Shown here: piece after piece, positions 10,790 through 24,090 of the stretch
How the letters are laid out: each line of letters begins with the position of its first letter
Position numbering within the stretch: the first letter of the stretch is position 1
Assembly: GCA_921293015.1 (NCBI GenBank)
Contig: OV121097.1
Span: 18,537,924 to 18,601,923, forward strand
Length of the DNA: 64,000 nucleotides
Reading direction: 5' to 3'
Source of the DNA: Phorcus lineatus
Lineage: Eukaryota; Mollusca; Gastropoda; Trochida; Trochidae
Position numbers and translations under genes: made by a program
Notes under the pieces: generated by a model
Seen by the model: the letters and a program-made list of their open reading frames with translations, nothing else
The model's database searches: none
What the model was told of the DNA's origin: nothing

Positions 10790-13700
10790 GTATGTCAAAT
10801 TTCTAGCATATATATTACCATTTTGGTTCAATATGTATATATTTCAGATGAGATCTGTTCCAACACTTTCCCTTTGACACTCTCTCCAAGTCCAAAGAAG
10901 CAGTTTATATTCTATAGATTAGTATCTTGGCTACAACAAGAGCCCAACTACAAGTAGATCTTACTTATTCATCTTACATATATATTACCATTTTGGCTCA
11001 CAAGCCCTTAGGATTACATCTCAGATGAGATCTGTTCCGACTTTTGCCTTTTGACACTCTCTCCAAGTCCAAAGAGATCAGTTTACATTCTACCGATAAG
11101 TATCAAAACTACTACAAGATCTCAATTACAAGTAGTTCTTACTCCCTTATATATATATATTACCATTTGGCTCACAAGCCCTTAGGATTACATCTCAGAT
11201 GAGATCTGTTCCGACTTTTGCCTTTTGACACTCTCTCCAAGTCCAAAGAGATCAGTTTACATTCTACCGATAAGTATCAAAACTACTACAAGATCTCAAT
11301 TACAAGTAGTTCTTACTCCCTTATATATATATATATTACCATTTTGGCTCACAAGCCCTTAGGATTACATCTAAGATGAGATCTGCTCAAACTTTTGCCT
11401 TTTGACACTCTCTCCTAGTCCAAAGAAGCAGTTAATATTCTACAGATAATTATCACAGCTACCACAAGAGCCCAATTACAAGTAGCTCTTACTTCTAGTA
11501 TATAAATTACCATTTCGGCTCACAAGCCCTTAGGAGTATAGCTGAAATCTATTCCAAATAATATCTTTTGAAACTCTCTCCAAGTCCAAAGAAGCAGTTT
11601 ATATTCTATAGATTAGTATCACAACTACTATAAAAACTGAATTAAAAGTAGGTATTACTTTTAGCATAAAAAATAAGAAGGCAACAGGAATATATCTAAG
11701 ATGAGACCTGTTCCAACTTTTGCCTTTTGACACTCTCTCCCAGTCCAAAGAAACAGTTTACATTCTACAGATAAGTATCAAAACTACTACAAGATCTCAA
11801 TTACAAGTAGTTCTTACTCCCTTATATATATATTACCATTTTGGCTCACAAGCCCTTAGGATTACATCTAAGATGAGATCTGCTCAAACTTTTGCCTTTT
11901 GACACTCTCTCCTAGTCCAAAGAAGCAGTTAATATTCTACAGATTAGTATCACAGCTACCAAAAAAGCCCATAATTACAAGTAGCTCTTACTTCTAGCAT
12001 ATATATATTACTTTTTTGGCTCACAAGCCCTTAGGATTACATCTCAGATGAGATCTGTTCCAAATAATGCCTTTTGACACTTTCTCCGAGTCCAAAGAAG
12101 CAGTTCATATTCTACAGATTAGTATTACAATTTCCATAAGAGCTAAATTACAAACAGGTCTTTCTTCTAGCATATATATATTACCATTTTTGCTCACAAG
12201 CCCTTAGGATTACACCTTAGATGAGATCTGTTCCAACTTTTGCCTTTTGACACTCTCTCCCAGTCTAAAGGATCAGTTTATATTTTACAGTTTGGTATCA
12301 CAATTTCAATAAGAGCTCAATTACAAACAGGTCTTTCTTCTAGCATATATATAACATTTTGGCTCACAAGCCCTTAGGATTACACCTTAGATGAGATTTG
12401 TTCCAATTTTTGCCTTTTGACACTCTCTCCCAGTCCAAAGGATCAGTTTTTATTTTACAGATTAGCATCACAATTTCCATAAAAGCCCAATTACAAGTAG
12501 CTCTTACTTCTAGCATAAATATTACCATTTTGGCTCACAAGCCATTAGGATTCCATCTCGGATGAGACCTGTTCCAACTTTTGCCTTTTGACACTCGCTC
12601 TCAGTCCAAAGAAACAGTTTATATTCTACAGATTAGTATCTCAGCTACCAAAAAAGCCCATAATTACAAGTAGCTCTTACTTCTAGCATATATATAACCA
12701 TTTTGGCTCACACGCCCTTAGGAGTTCATCTCAAATAAGACCTGTTCCAACTTTTGCCTTTTGACACTCTCTCCCAGTCCAAAGAAACAGTTCGTATGCT
12801 ACAGATTAGTATCACAGCTACCACAAAAGCCCAATTACAAGTAGCTCTTACTTCAAGCATATATATTACCTTTTTGGCTCACAAGCCCTTAGGATTACAT
12901 CTCAGATGAGATCTGTTCCAAATAATGCCTTTTGACACTTTCTCTGAGTCCAAAAAAGCAGTTCATATTCTACAGATTAGTATCACAATTTCCATAAGAG
13001 CTCAATTACATACAGGTCTTTCTTCTAGCATATATATTACCATTTTGGCTCACAAGCCCTTAGGAATACACCTTAGATGAGATCTGTTCCAACTTTTGCC
13101 TTTTGACACTCTCTCCCAGTCCAAAGGATCAGTTTATATTTTACAGATTAGTATCACAACTTCCATAAGAGCCCAGTTACAAGTAGCTGTTACTTCTAGC
13201 ATATATATTACCATTTTGGCTCGCAAGCCCTTAGGAGTACATCTCAGATGAGACCTGTTCCAAAGTTTGCCTTTTGACACTCTCTCCCAGTCCAAAGAAA
13301 CAGTTTATATTCTACAGATTAGTATCACAGCTACCAGAAAAGCCCATAATTACAAGTAGCTCTTACTTCTAGCATATATATTACCATTTTGGCTCACAAG
13401 CCCTTAGAATTACATTTCAAATGAGACCTGTTTCAACTTTTACCTTTTGACACTCTCTCCCAGTCCATAGAAACAGTTTATATTCTACAGATTAGTATCA
13501 CAGCTACCAAAAAAGCCCATAATTACAAGTAGCTCTTACTTCTAGCATATATATATTACTTTTTTGGCTCACAAGCCCTTAGGATTACATCTCAGATGAG
13601 ATCTGTTCCAAATAATGCCTTTTGACACTTTCTCCGAGTCCAAAGAAGCAGTTCATATTCTACAGATTAGTATTACAATTTCCATAAGAGCTAAATTACA

Positions 13701-15005
13701 AACAGGTCTTTCTTCTAGCATATATATATTACCATTTTTGCTCACAAGCCCTTAGGATTACACCTTAGATGAGATCTGTTCCAACTTTTGCCTTTTGACA
13801 CTCTCTCCCAGTCTAAAGGATCAGTTTATATTTTACAGATTAGTATTACAACTTCCATAAGAGCCCAGTTACAAGTAGCTCTTACTTCTAGCATATATAT
13901 TACCATTTTGGCTCACAAGCCCTTAGGAGTATATCTCAGATGAGACCTGTTCCAAATTTTGCCTCATAACACTCTCTCCCAGTCCTAAGAAACAGTTTAT
14001 ATTCTACAATTTAGTATCACAGCTACCAAAAAAGCCCATAATTACAAGTAGCTCTTACTTTTAGCATATATATTACCATTTTGGCTCACAAGCCCTTAGG
14101 AGTACATCTCAGATGAGACCTGTTCCAAATTTTGCCTTTTAACACTCTCTCTCAGTCCAAAGAAACAGTTTATATTCTACAATTTAGTATCACAGCTACC
14201 AAAAAAGCCCATAATTACAAGTAGCTCTTACTTTTAGCATATATATTACCATTTTGGCTCACAAGCCCTTAGGAGTACATCTCAGATGAGACCTGTTCCA
14301 AATTTTGCCTTTTAACACTCTCTCTCAGTCCAAAGAAACAGTTTATATTCTACAATTTAGTATCACAGCTACCAAAAAAGCCCATAATTACAAGTAGCTC
14401 TTACTTTTAGCATATATATTACCATTTTGGCTCACAAGCCCTTAGGAGTATATCTCAGATGAGACCTGTTCCAAATTTTGCCTTTTAACACTGTCTCCCA
14501 GTCCAAAGAAACAGTTTATATTCTACAATTTAGTATCACAGCTACCAAAAAAGCCCATAATTACAAGTAGCTCTTACTTTTAGCATATATATTACCATTT
14601 TGGCTCACAAGCCCTTAGGAGTACATCTCAGATGAGATCTGTTCCAATTTTTGCCTTTTGACACTTTCTCCCAGTCCAAAGAAGCAGTTTATATTCTACA
14701 GATTAGTTTAAAAACTACCATAAGGCCAAATTACAAGTAGCTCTTACTTCTAGCATAAACATTACCATTTTGGCTCACAAGCCCTAAGGATTATATCTCA
14801 GATGAGATCTGTTCCAACTTTTGCCTTTTGACACTCTCTCCCTGTCCAAACCAAATCACATATATACTCTACTGATAAGTATCACAATTACCATAAGAAT
14901 TCAAAATTACAAGTAGGTCTTACTTAAAGCATATATATTACCTTTGAGGCTCACAAGCTTTTAGGATTTTATCTCAGATGAGATCTGTTTCAACTTTTGC
15001 TTTTT
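10790..15005. repeat. ~172-bp satellite array, about 24 copies
   Basis: Tandem units each carrying TATATATTACCATTTTGGCTC, ACAAGCCCTTAGGATTACAT, CAGATGAGATCTGTTCCAAC, TTTTGCCTTTTGACACTCTC, CAGTCCAAAGAA and CAATTACAAGTAGCTCTTAC. The spacing of GGCTCACAAG is about 172-177 bp in the left copies measured (10995, 11169, 11346, 11518). The copy near 11640-11700 is degenerate. Neighbouring copies group into subtypes (GGATCAGTTTATATTTTACA against GAAACAGTTTATATTCTACA), and near-identical runs recur (12004-12300 against 13550-13850; three near-identical copies at 14050-14560). Bivalves have comparable 160-170-bp satellites linked to mobile elements; relationship to those is inference. Confidence 0.92.
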
Positions 15006-15260
15006 TGCCATCCTTTCTCATCAGCCTATCTATAATGGTCACGTGGTTCCTGTGGTCCCAAGAGGTCATGGTTTCACCAAATCTATATAATAGAATCCCC
15101 ATCAAGTCTCTATACAAGATTTCACCTTTTTTGGCCTCTGGCTTCTGGAGAAGAAGATGAAAATAGGCTTATAGGGTGTGGACCCATGAGGTCACATGGT
15201 CAGAAGTATTTAATTAGAATCCTCATGCAGATGGACAGATGTCAAATGAGCTAAATTGTG
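15005..15260. repeat. ~145-bp bivalve-type repeat, locus 1
   Basis: Diverged copy of the family also at 16060-16690 and 17811-18198. It shows TCACCAAATCTATATAATAG, AATCCCCATCAAGTCTCTAT, GGCTTCTGGAGAAGAAGATG and ends near AATGAGCTAAA. Follows directly on the 172-bp satellite. Confidence 0.7.
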
Positions 15261-16059
15261 AGGGGATGCCCCCAGGCCCTTATGAGGGGCAACAGGGTTT
15301 TAAATACCAATTTGCCAAGGTGTCTGATCTTAGGATTTTTGGTGTATAGAGCGAATGGATTTAGAGAGGAAGTAAAAAATAGAGCCATGGGCTCTGTAGT
15401 TCATCACACTTTTGATAGGAATAGGTGTTTGGGTTTAGACCATGGGGTCATGGGCAGTGTAGGAAAGATAGCTTGTCCCAACGTCCGAGACGGGTAACTT
15501 TGCTTGAGGACAGGCTGTAAAATTATCTAGTCTGTCCTTGTGTCGGGCCAATTTTGTCTAACCATAAATGCATTTATATCTAATAACCCCGAGAGAAAAA
15601 ATAAACAAAAGTAAATAGCCACATAAATTACGGACTAAAGGGCACTTAGCAGGTTTTGTTCATTAATAATTAAATTACAGCAAAACTAAAATATTTTTTT
15701 TCAAATTATGCTCTCTTGGATAAGAAAATTCAGATATAAGTAAATCAAATCAAGTGACAAACGTGTTTACTTGAGTCAAGCAACTGAAACGTCAATCAAA
15801 GTCTTAGTCGACTTGGTGAAATAGCTGAAAGATTGCCGACACGCTAAACACAATCTCACTCACACCAAGCTTGAGGGATGGACAAGACTTTAGACAGTGT
15901 TTGAAGGGCTAAAAAAAAGTCGATTGATTTCCATAAATGCATCTATCTTAAAACAAATCCCTAAAACTTTATGATTCAGTTTTGATTCAAATTTTGTCAC
16001 TCCATGATCCCTACATGAAAATGGACGTGTCCATCCATGCTGAGAGAGGGGACTGATGA

Positions 16060-16692
16060 TGTGTCTTTGGGTCAAGGGGTCACTGAACCTACAATTCAGA
16101 ATCCCCATTGTCTAAGGAGTCTACACACAACAATTAAGCTATCAAGACCTTTTGGAACTGGAGAAGAAGATGAAAGTAGGATTTTAAGGTTTTGACCCCT
16201 CTGACCCCATTTGGGGTCAAGTGGTCACCAAACCTACAATTTAGAATCCCCAGTGTCCAAGGAGTCTTCACACAATTTTTCAGCTCTCTAGACCTTTTGG
16301 AACTAGGGAAAAAGATGAAATAAGGTTTTTTAGGTTTTGACCCCTCTGACCTCATTTGCGGTCATGGGGTCACAAAATCTACAATTAAGAATCCCCATTG
16401 GCCAAGAACTCTACACACAACTTTTCAGCTCTCTGGACCTTTTGGAACTGGAGAAGAAGATTAAAATAGATTTTTAAGGTTTTGACCCTTGTGACCCCAT
16501 TTGGGGTCATGGGGTCACGAAATCTACAATTTAGAATCCCCATTTGCCAAGGAGTATGCACATAAAATTTCAGCTCTCTAGAGTCATTGGTTCTGGAGAA
16601 GAAGTCGAAAAAGTGAAAAGTTTACGGATGGACGGACGCCGGAAGCCATGCCATGCCATAAGCCCATCGGGTCTTTCAGACCTGATGAGCTA
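16060..16692. repeat. ~145-bp bivalve-type repeat, tandem locus 2 with terminus
   Basis: Four tandem copies of a unit containing GGGGTCACNAAATCTACAAT, TTAGAATCCCCATTG, CAGCTCTCTAGACC, TTTTGGAACTGGAGAAGAAG and TTTTGACCCCTCTGACC. The array ends with GGATGGACGGACGCCGGAAG, CCATGCCATGCCATAAGCCC, then GGTCTTTCAGACCTGATGAG and CTAAAA. The GACGGACG tract and GATGAGCTAAAA terminus are a common repeat end in bivalve genomes as I recall them; the element class is uncertain. Confidence 0.85.
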
Positions 16693-17810
16693 AAAATGTT
16701 AAAAGTTTACAGATGCGGGACAACATGCCGTGATGTAAACCATCGGCATAATCAAAGTCTACATTGGTGCCGAGGAAACAGAAAAAAATAAAATTGATAT
16801 AGAACTTAAACCCACAAAAGGGGCATCTACATGAATAATAGGGAGAATACCAAATATAGTGAGGATGGGTCAAATGATGGTAATGATATGCTCCAGAAAA
16901 AAAACCTGACCCTTCTGAGTCATGGCCTAGAAATTAAAACATCTTGGAATCATGTACATCATGAAATTATGGTCGGATGCTAATACATTGTGTCTCTCAA
17001 ATTGCTTTTTTGGGAAAATTATCACTAATAAGTGTTACTATATCATGTATATTCAAAACATATATCATATATATGAACATTTGTGAAGCCAAGCCCATTT
17101 GTCTTACTAGCCCATTGAAGACACAACTGAAACTAACAATGAAAATAATAGTAGACTTTTCTCCCAAACCTGCAATGTCACTTTGAAAGGGTGAAAGGAA
17201 GGCCAGGCCTGCAAGCAGTCACTAGAGGTCGAGTCCTGCTGCTCGTCCTTGACAAAATCGCGTAACTATAAAAATAATATAAAACTTTTAAATTTGAAAC
17301 AGTAAGTAACTTAACATCAATAGTTACAAACAGACTGAGTAAGCTGAAAATGTTGTGATATAAACTGATTATGATAATGAATTTTAGTTTTCAACATATC
17401 ATTAATCACTCACACTTTTGCGTAAGAAATTGAAATATCAAAATTTGTCAATATATTCTGAAGCTGTCATTACTTATATGCCATGTTACAACCATTTGTT
17501 ACAACCATTTGAAACATTAACTGGAGTTGAAAGTAATCACTAAATACATTAAAATAGCTGAAACATCTGGAAAAACTATTTTCAAACTACCATACCAACA
17601 GTCATTTACATATTCTGATCCTTACAGACCTGAATTGGACAATGTGAACAAGATTTTATGCAAGGACATAAAATATGTAATTTACAAACTATACCGCGTC
17701 ACGTATGACATAGACTGAACATTATTTGTTCAATGCATTACGTGCAAAAGTAACTTGTAAGTTGAAAAAGCTAATGATGGTTAGATATGCTGTTGAATCT
17801 CTGTTTTCAG

Positions 17811-18198
17811 CTAAAAAGGTCTCTTGCTTCTGGAGAAGATGAAATAAGCATTTGGGGCAGGGTCCCTGTGGCCTAAATAAAGGGTCACTGGGTCACCAAA
17901 TTGATAAATTAGAATCCTATCAGCTAAGGAGTCTATAAACAAAGTTTCAGGCCTCTTGCTTCCAGAGAAAAAGATGAAAATAGGTTTTAAGGCATGACCC
18001 TGGTGGCACTTATTAGATGTCACAGGATCCCCAACCTGTAAAGTAGAAACCTCATTAATCAAGGAGTCTGTAGCCAAGATCTCAGGTTTCCTGAGCCAAT
18101 GGTTCTGTAGAAGTAGATGAAAATCTCACAGGTGCTGGACACTGGATGCCATGACATTTCATAAGCCCATTTGGCCTATCAGGCAAGATGAGCTAAAA
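17811..18198. repeat. ~145-bp bivalve-type repeat, locus 3 with terminus
   Basis: Two to three units (GGGTCACCAAATTGATAAAT, TAGAATCCTATCAGCTAAGG, AGAGAAAAAGATGAAAATAG) followed by the same terminus: GACACTGGATGCCATGACAT, TTCATAAGCCCATTTGGCCT, GGCAAGATGAGCTAAAA. It has the same orientation as the copy ending at 16692. Confidence 0.8.
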
Positions 18199-20473
18199 CA
18201 ATACAAGTATCCAAGGGTTGCAGATGATATTTTAATCATAACCAACAGACGTTGATGTATTAGATTACAGAAGATATAAGGTTTAAATATAATTTGTCAT
18301 CTGAAAATCTTTACTCAACAATTACATGTAACATAATTAGTATCTAGACAGAAATCTGCCATTATTGTTTCTTGAGTAGTGAGGGCACATCAATCAGATT
18401 TTATCAACCATACAAAGCCATACTTATAAAGATGAAATCACCAATCTCATTAGAATAGTATCTAAAATTCGGTTGTTTAAAACTTACCCTGCTTGATCGT
18501 TTAAGATCTCATGCTTTCAGCCTGATAAAGACATCCTGATGACCTGTGGCCTGGAATAGACCCCAAATTACTCTGCACAGCGTTAGGTTATCATCCATGG
18601 GGACAAGCAACTCGTTCAGGTTTCATAAGATCTTCAGTTCACTTATCCACCATTGACCTGAAAAAAAGCAGAATGAAAGTTTAATAGAAAATACTTAATG
18701 TGGGTGAATTGGAGTCAAATATGTGCGCACACTGATTCAGTATTGTCACCACCTCTGGTGTGCAGTACACAACCAAAAGCACTTGAGAGAACCCACAAAT
18801 CTATTAGTAAATGACTGTTGGTGGGCATATGAAAACATGCAAACACCTAGTTGGGAATACAGCAATAGCAGAATAATTGTTCAAAATCATGTGACAATGT
18901 GTCAATTCATCCAGCTTTGAATCGGTACATCGCAAAAATGTGCATGAAACTTGGACCTGGTGCATTAAGGTGCAAATGTTGCATACTCCATAAGAAGCTG
19001 ATGTTGAAAAAATGTGTAATGAAGGGTGATATCAAGTGATTGAGGGGAAAAAAAGCCTGTATGAGCAGCAACGCTGGATTTTGATATTTTTTTTATTTTT
19101 ATATATTTTAATGTTGATATGAAGATGTCGTTGAATTGTGTCTCCAAGCATTACTTGGAGAGAAATGAAATAAAGGATCAAGGATGAACAATCTTCCCTT
19201 CTATTTGAGGGACATTCAAGACCAATTTACAAACTTTGTCTAAAAATGTGAGCTTCATATACCAGTTGGTTTCTTAATATGATCCCGTGAAAATAGTTGC
19301 ACAAAAATTGTGAAAAGTTTGACAGACGATGCCAAAAAGACCCCAGAAGATTGGCAATGCCCTAAAACCACCTGGCTTTAGAGGCCAGACAAATAATAAA
19401 CAAATAATAATAATACTGCACATTTGTATATTTTACATATAAAAATACATGCTGAAGACAATAATTTTAAAAAGTATCAATAAAAAGATTATGTCATTCT
19501 GAAAACTTTACCTTCTACATAAATTTTGTAGAAAAGACCCAAAAAATCAATTTCAAGGAGCCAGGTGCAAATTTAATAAACCTAGAAAAATTTAGATTGC
19601 CTTGCTTCAAGTTCAAAGGATTCAAAACAATAAGCTCGTTAAGCCTTATGAGCCCAATGAGCAGAAAATTAAATCATTTTCTCTTTAGATATACAGACTG
19701 TACAATATTTACTATAAAGCATCTAAATAAAAGATATCTGCCAACAGAAGTTTAACTGCCATATTGATAATCAAGTCCACAGTTCAGAGGCAAAGTTCCT
19801 GTGGTTGTTGTAGCCCTTATTGTGAACCTCAGGGCCAACAAATATACAATTAATAGTCCTATGAAGCACTTCCTGCTTTTTGCTCTGAAGGTAAATAAAT
19901 ATATATAAGGAGGTGACACACTGGCCATTTTAAGTGGCCGCATAGTCCCATATCATAAAATTGATTACCTTTATTGGATAAGTGACATCCACACAACATT
20001 AACACTTTCCAGGACTCCACTTTCTGCAGCAAAATATTAAATAGATTTTAAAGGCTTTCATTCTACAATAGCTTTATCTAAGAAGTCTGTTTACATCCCT
20101 TCAGATCTATTAGGCTTTTTGTTCTGGTTAAAAAGCAAATACAGCATAATCTCAAAGGATAGCAAAAGGTTTATTGATAACTGAACACTAGAATCAATGC
20201 CATTAGCCAATCATAAGATAAAATTTTATAGAATAAAATCATTACATTAGATATACTTTGACTTACCTGGAGAATAATAGTTTCACATTCATACAGCCAA
20301 CACTAACATTTTGCCCCCATGGCTTTTTTGACCGAGGTCAATGTAAGTCAGCGGCCAGTTAATTCCTGCAATGTTTCATAACTAGAATCAGAACAAGATG
20401 TCTCATGGTATCATACCAACCATCATAAGACTTCTTTCATCTCCCCTCATCCAAAAAACCAATAAAATAACTA

Positions 20474-21233
20474 CAGTCGGTGGCCAAAAGTCTGTTCGCA
20501 CTGGTGATGTCACGGCTATTTTTAGAGTTATCAACCCCAAAGTTTAAATGAGCATATCTATGTATATAATAGGTACTTACCCAGAAATTTCAGAATTTAG
20601 GAGATATGACCCTGAGCCCAAAGTACATCTCGTCTTCGTATCGGCAATCTGTCATAAAGACTTCGATTGTAGACTGGACTAAGCCCACTCCAAATGTCAT
20701 TCACTACACAGATAGATCCTGTCTCAAGTCAATGTCACCTAATCTTGCTTTCAGCTGATACTTAACAGTTTTCCATACATTCTCAATGATATTAAGATCT
20801 GAGCTTTGTGTTGGCCACGGCAAAGTAGGAATATGATTTTAGTGTTTCCAACGATTAGCCCAAATGGACACATGACAAGGAGCATTGTCTTCTTGAAAAA
20901 TCCAGTTGCGATTAACAAAATGTCTGGCAACAACTGGCCATAAATGGTTGTCAAGAATGGTTATGTAGTTGTCTGTGTTTATGTTGCCATCAACAACCGT
21001 TAAAGTTCCAACACCAAATGCAGACACGGCCAAAACATTACTGAAAACTTCGAATTTCGTTCATTATCGGCTCGAGTTCCAAAACAAACAGGCAAGCGCT
21101 CACTAGACTTCCTCCACACGTAATCTTTTCTATCTTTCCCAATCTGTATTTGAGTTTAATCAGCGCTTTCAAAGTTAACCTAGCCCAATGGCAACGTAAC
21201 ATTGTTTGCGAAAAGACTTTTGGCCAACGACTG
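20474..21233 (-). mobile_element. Tc1-like transposon, internally truncated
   Basis: A 760-bp copy between TA dinucleotides (20472-20473 and 21234-21235). Terminal inverted repeats: CAGTCGGTGGCCAAAAGTCT at the left; CAGTCGTTGGCCAAAAGTCT at the right on the complement. The minus strand keeps decayed pieces of the transposase catalytic half: YVWRKSSERLPVCFGTRADN, TVVDGNINTDNYITILDNHL, NRNWIFQEDNAPCHVS and IPTLPWPTQSSDLNIIENVW. The FQEDNAPCH block contains the second catalytic Asp and ENVW the third acidic residue. The DNA-binding N-terminus and first catalytic Asp are missing and the frame is broken, so it is inactive. Confidence 0.9.
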
Positions 21234-22049
21234 TATATATTGAGATCCAGTCATTGTGTGTTTCATAAAAAAAACTGTACAACACAACTCTAGTTTTTAC
21301 AACCTTTTTACATTTTAAAAGTCTGAATAAATGAGGGATTTTTCAATTATTTTTAATTTTTCTCAAACCTGTCTAAAACAAATCAAAAGTTATCTTGAAA
21401 GAAAATGTGATGGTCTTTCTCTAAGATACTTAAATAAACCTTTTCATAAAATGTCTATAATTACCTTTTACTGCATTGTCATTCATATAATTTTACTATA
21501 TGGGTCAATCTTCCCATATAGGTAATAAATATACCATTGAAATAAAAATCAAATGTTACCTTCGTTAAGACATTAACTCTTTTAGTCAAACTATAAGCAG
21601 TCGTTTAGAAAAATAAAATGTCAAATCTTTACATTATGACTGAAAATAAAATTACTGACCAATAAGACTTACCATTGCGCTGTTTTACCATCAAATTTTT
21701 AAACTGAGGCCCAAAGCTCCTTTTGTCCTGTTAAAAAACAAAAATATCAACATATGGTCAAGTTTGTATCAATAATATTTGTTTTTCCATATCTTTCATA
21801 ATGATATGGAGTGCTAAAAGAATTATCATCACTAAAATCCACATCTTTGGTCTTTATAGCTTGTCTTTGCTGACAAATTGAATTTGAGGGGGTTAATTTA
21901 TCTAAGTAACAGTTAGAACTGAAACACTGTCTTTGTTACAAATATTTGTGATCATGGACTACAATGATCAATTCGATTTATGTCTTAAAGGTTTCTGATA
22001 TAGCAGCAATGATGTTTTCAACAGATTTGATATCTAATGGCATAAATCC

Positions 22050-24090
22050 TGCATCTCTATGTACACTCAAGTAACCTGTTTTCATGGCCACCTATTTCAC
22101 AGTATTTACAAATGATTAAGTTATCCTCTTACTGGCCATGACCAGTCAGCAGTTATTTTATTGATGGGTTGTTCTTAGCTGCAGAGATGTAACTACATAT
22201 TCTATTTTGGCTAGGCAACTGTAGCTATAGGTTGTTTTACATGGTCCCAAGCAGGAAATGGTCATTTTTTCATCCATCAAATTATATTTAATAATTCTCT
22301 TCAGTGATGAAAATTAAATGAAATTTTATGCTTTTCATGTATTACTATTTTTGGAGAAAACTTATGTTTGATTCTAAAAGTAAAATCGCAATAAAGTTTT
22401 TTCAAATAATATTTTCCTGTGAAGCTATATTGATCTTATCCTGAAACACCTAATATTGGGGTGTAATCTGTTCTATTGATGAATAAGTGAAATCATAGAA
22501 AGCTTATTTCTTATATATATTTTGGTTATTAGTAGAATTTTCTTTTGCAAAGAAAGCAAGTTATTAATCGAACAGTTAAACATTGCTTGGATTGCTCACA
22601 TTAAATCTTTAGCCGCATTAAATACAAGACATTTTGTGACTAAAAGGTTTCCTATGCCAAATTTACACTGAACAGAAGAATGACTTTTTTAACTTGACCA
22701 GAAATATGACATTTTATGTTCAATATTTGTGAAAATAAAATAATAATATGACTAAGTAAATACTTTCAAAATGTGTCAATGTTAAATTAAAAGCTATTTT
22801 TCACTATAAATCTGGCCTAAGAGTAATTTAGGGGTGCAAATGACGAGGTATCTAAAATGTCTATAAAATGCTACCTAGTCCTTGAAAATACTAAAAGCTG
22901 TTATAAGTGACTGTAACATATTGTATAATTAGGCATCCTGGCGTTTGGTTGCAAAAAGGAAAATCATCATGAATTCGAGCGATTTTCAAGTTTGGTTGCA
23001 GTCCCTTACAGGCAACTGCTACCACATTATTTTTTGTCAAATATTCATCATTTTTCATGTCTTGGCTAATAAAATTTTGGTTGCGGGTAATAAAAATTTG
23101 TTTTGAAAAGCTTACCAGATCAAATTGTTTGCAGCAGACTTCAAATTTACCTAACTTCAAAACGATCAAATCAACAGTTTCAGTTTGACATGTTCCCTCT
23201 GACACAATGTGTCACGTAATGCCATGCGCTACGTAACAGGTCTTTCAATTGGCTAATTCAGTATCAGACAGACATTAACATTTTCTATAAAATTTTGATG
23301 TTCCTTTTTCATTATTCATGATTGATTTTGATCGTATTTTTTAGATAGAAACTAGTCAATAAACTTACTTGCTGATGTTTATTTTCCATCAAAATTAGTT
23401 TGTAATCAGAGGCATCTGTTACAGCCAATGATACCATGGAGTAACCTGTTTTCATGGGTCACCTGTTTTCGTGGTATTTATAAAAGATGTCTATTCTCTC
23501 TAACCCCTTACTGCAGCCAGACATGTTAGCACTTATTTTATTCACCAGTTGTTCTGAATTGATCCAAGAAGGAAATGATCACTATTTCCTCAGTCTATTC
23601 ACTGATTCATTTCAGTGATGAAAATCAAATGAAATTTCATGCTTTTCACATAACACCTTTTTTGGACAACATTTATGGTTCATTATAAAGGATACAATCC
23701 ATGTATAATTTTTCAAACATTTTTTTCCAGTAAACCTATGTTATTCTAATCCTGAATCACCTGACTTTTGAGTATAATACCTGTTCTACTTAAAAATATA
23801 TGGAATCATAGAAAGGTTGATTCTTATATATTTTTGGCTATTTTGTAAGATTTTCCGGTGCAGAGAAAGCAAGTTATTGCTTGCAAAGTTAAACTTTGCA
23901 TTGCTTGCTAATATTAAATCTTTAACTACTTGAAATGCAAGGTATTCGGTGACTAGAAGATTTTCTAATACTAAATATGCTCTAAGCAGCCTCATGATTT
24001 CTTTACTTTACCAGAAATAGACATTTTATGATAAATATTGACGAAAGTGAAATACTTCAATGACCCTGTAAATATTTTAAACACATGTCA
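22050..24090. repeat. Diverged direct duplication of ~700 bp
   Basis: The segment 22060-22760 recurs at about 23430-24080. Shared blocks: GTAACCTGTTTTCATGG, TTCAGTGATGAAAAT(T/C)AAAT, CATGCTTTTCA, AATCATAGAAAG, CTTATATAT(A)TTTTGG and GAAAGCAAGTTATT. The word CCTGTTTTCATGG also appears reversed near 24193 and, as CCACGGAAA(T/C)AGGTA, near 24358 and 24735. No protein was recognised in either copy. The 23415-23369 candidate exon lies just before the right copy. Confidence 0.7.
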
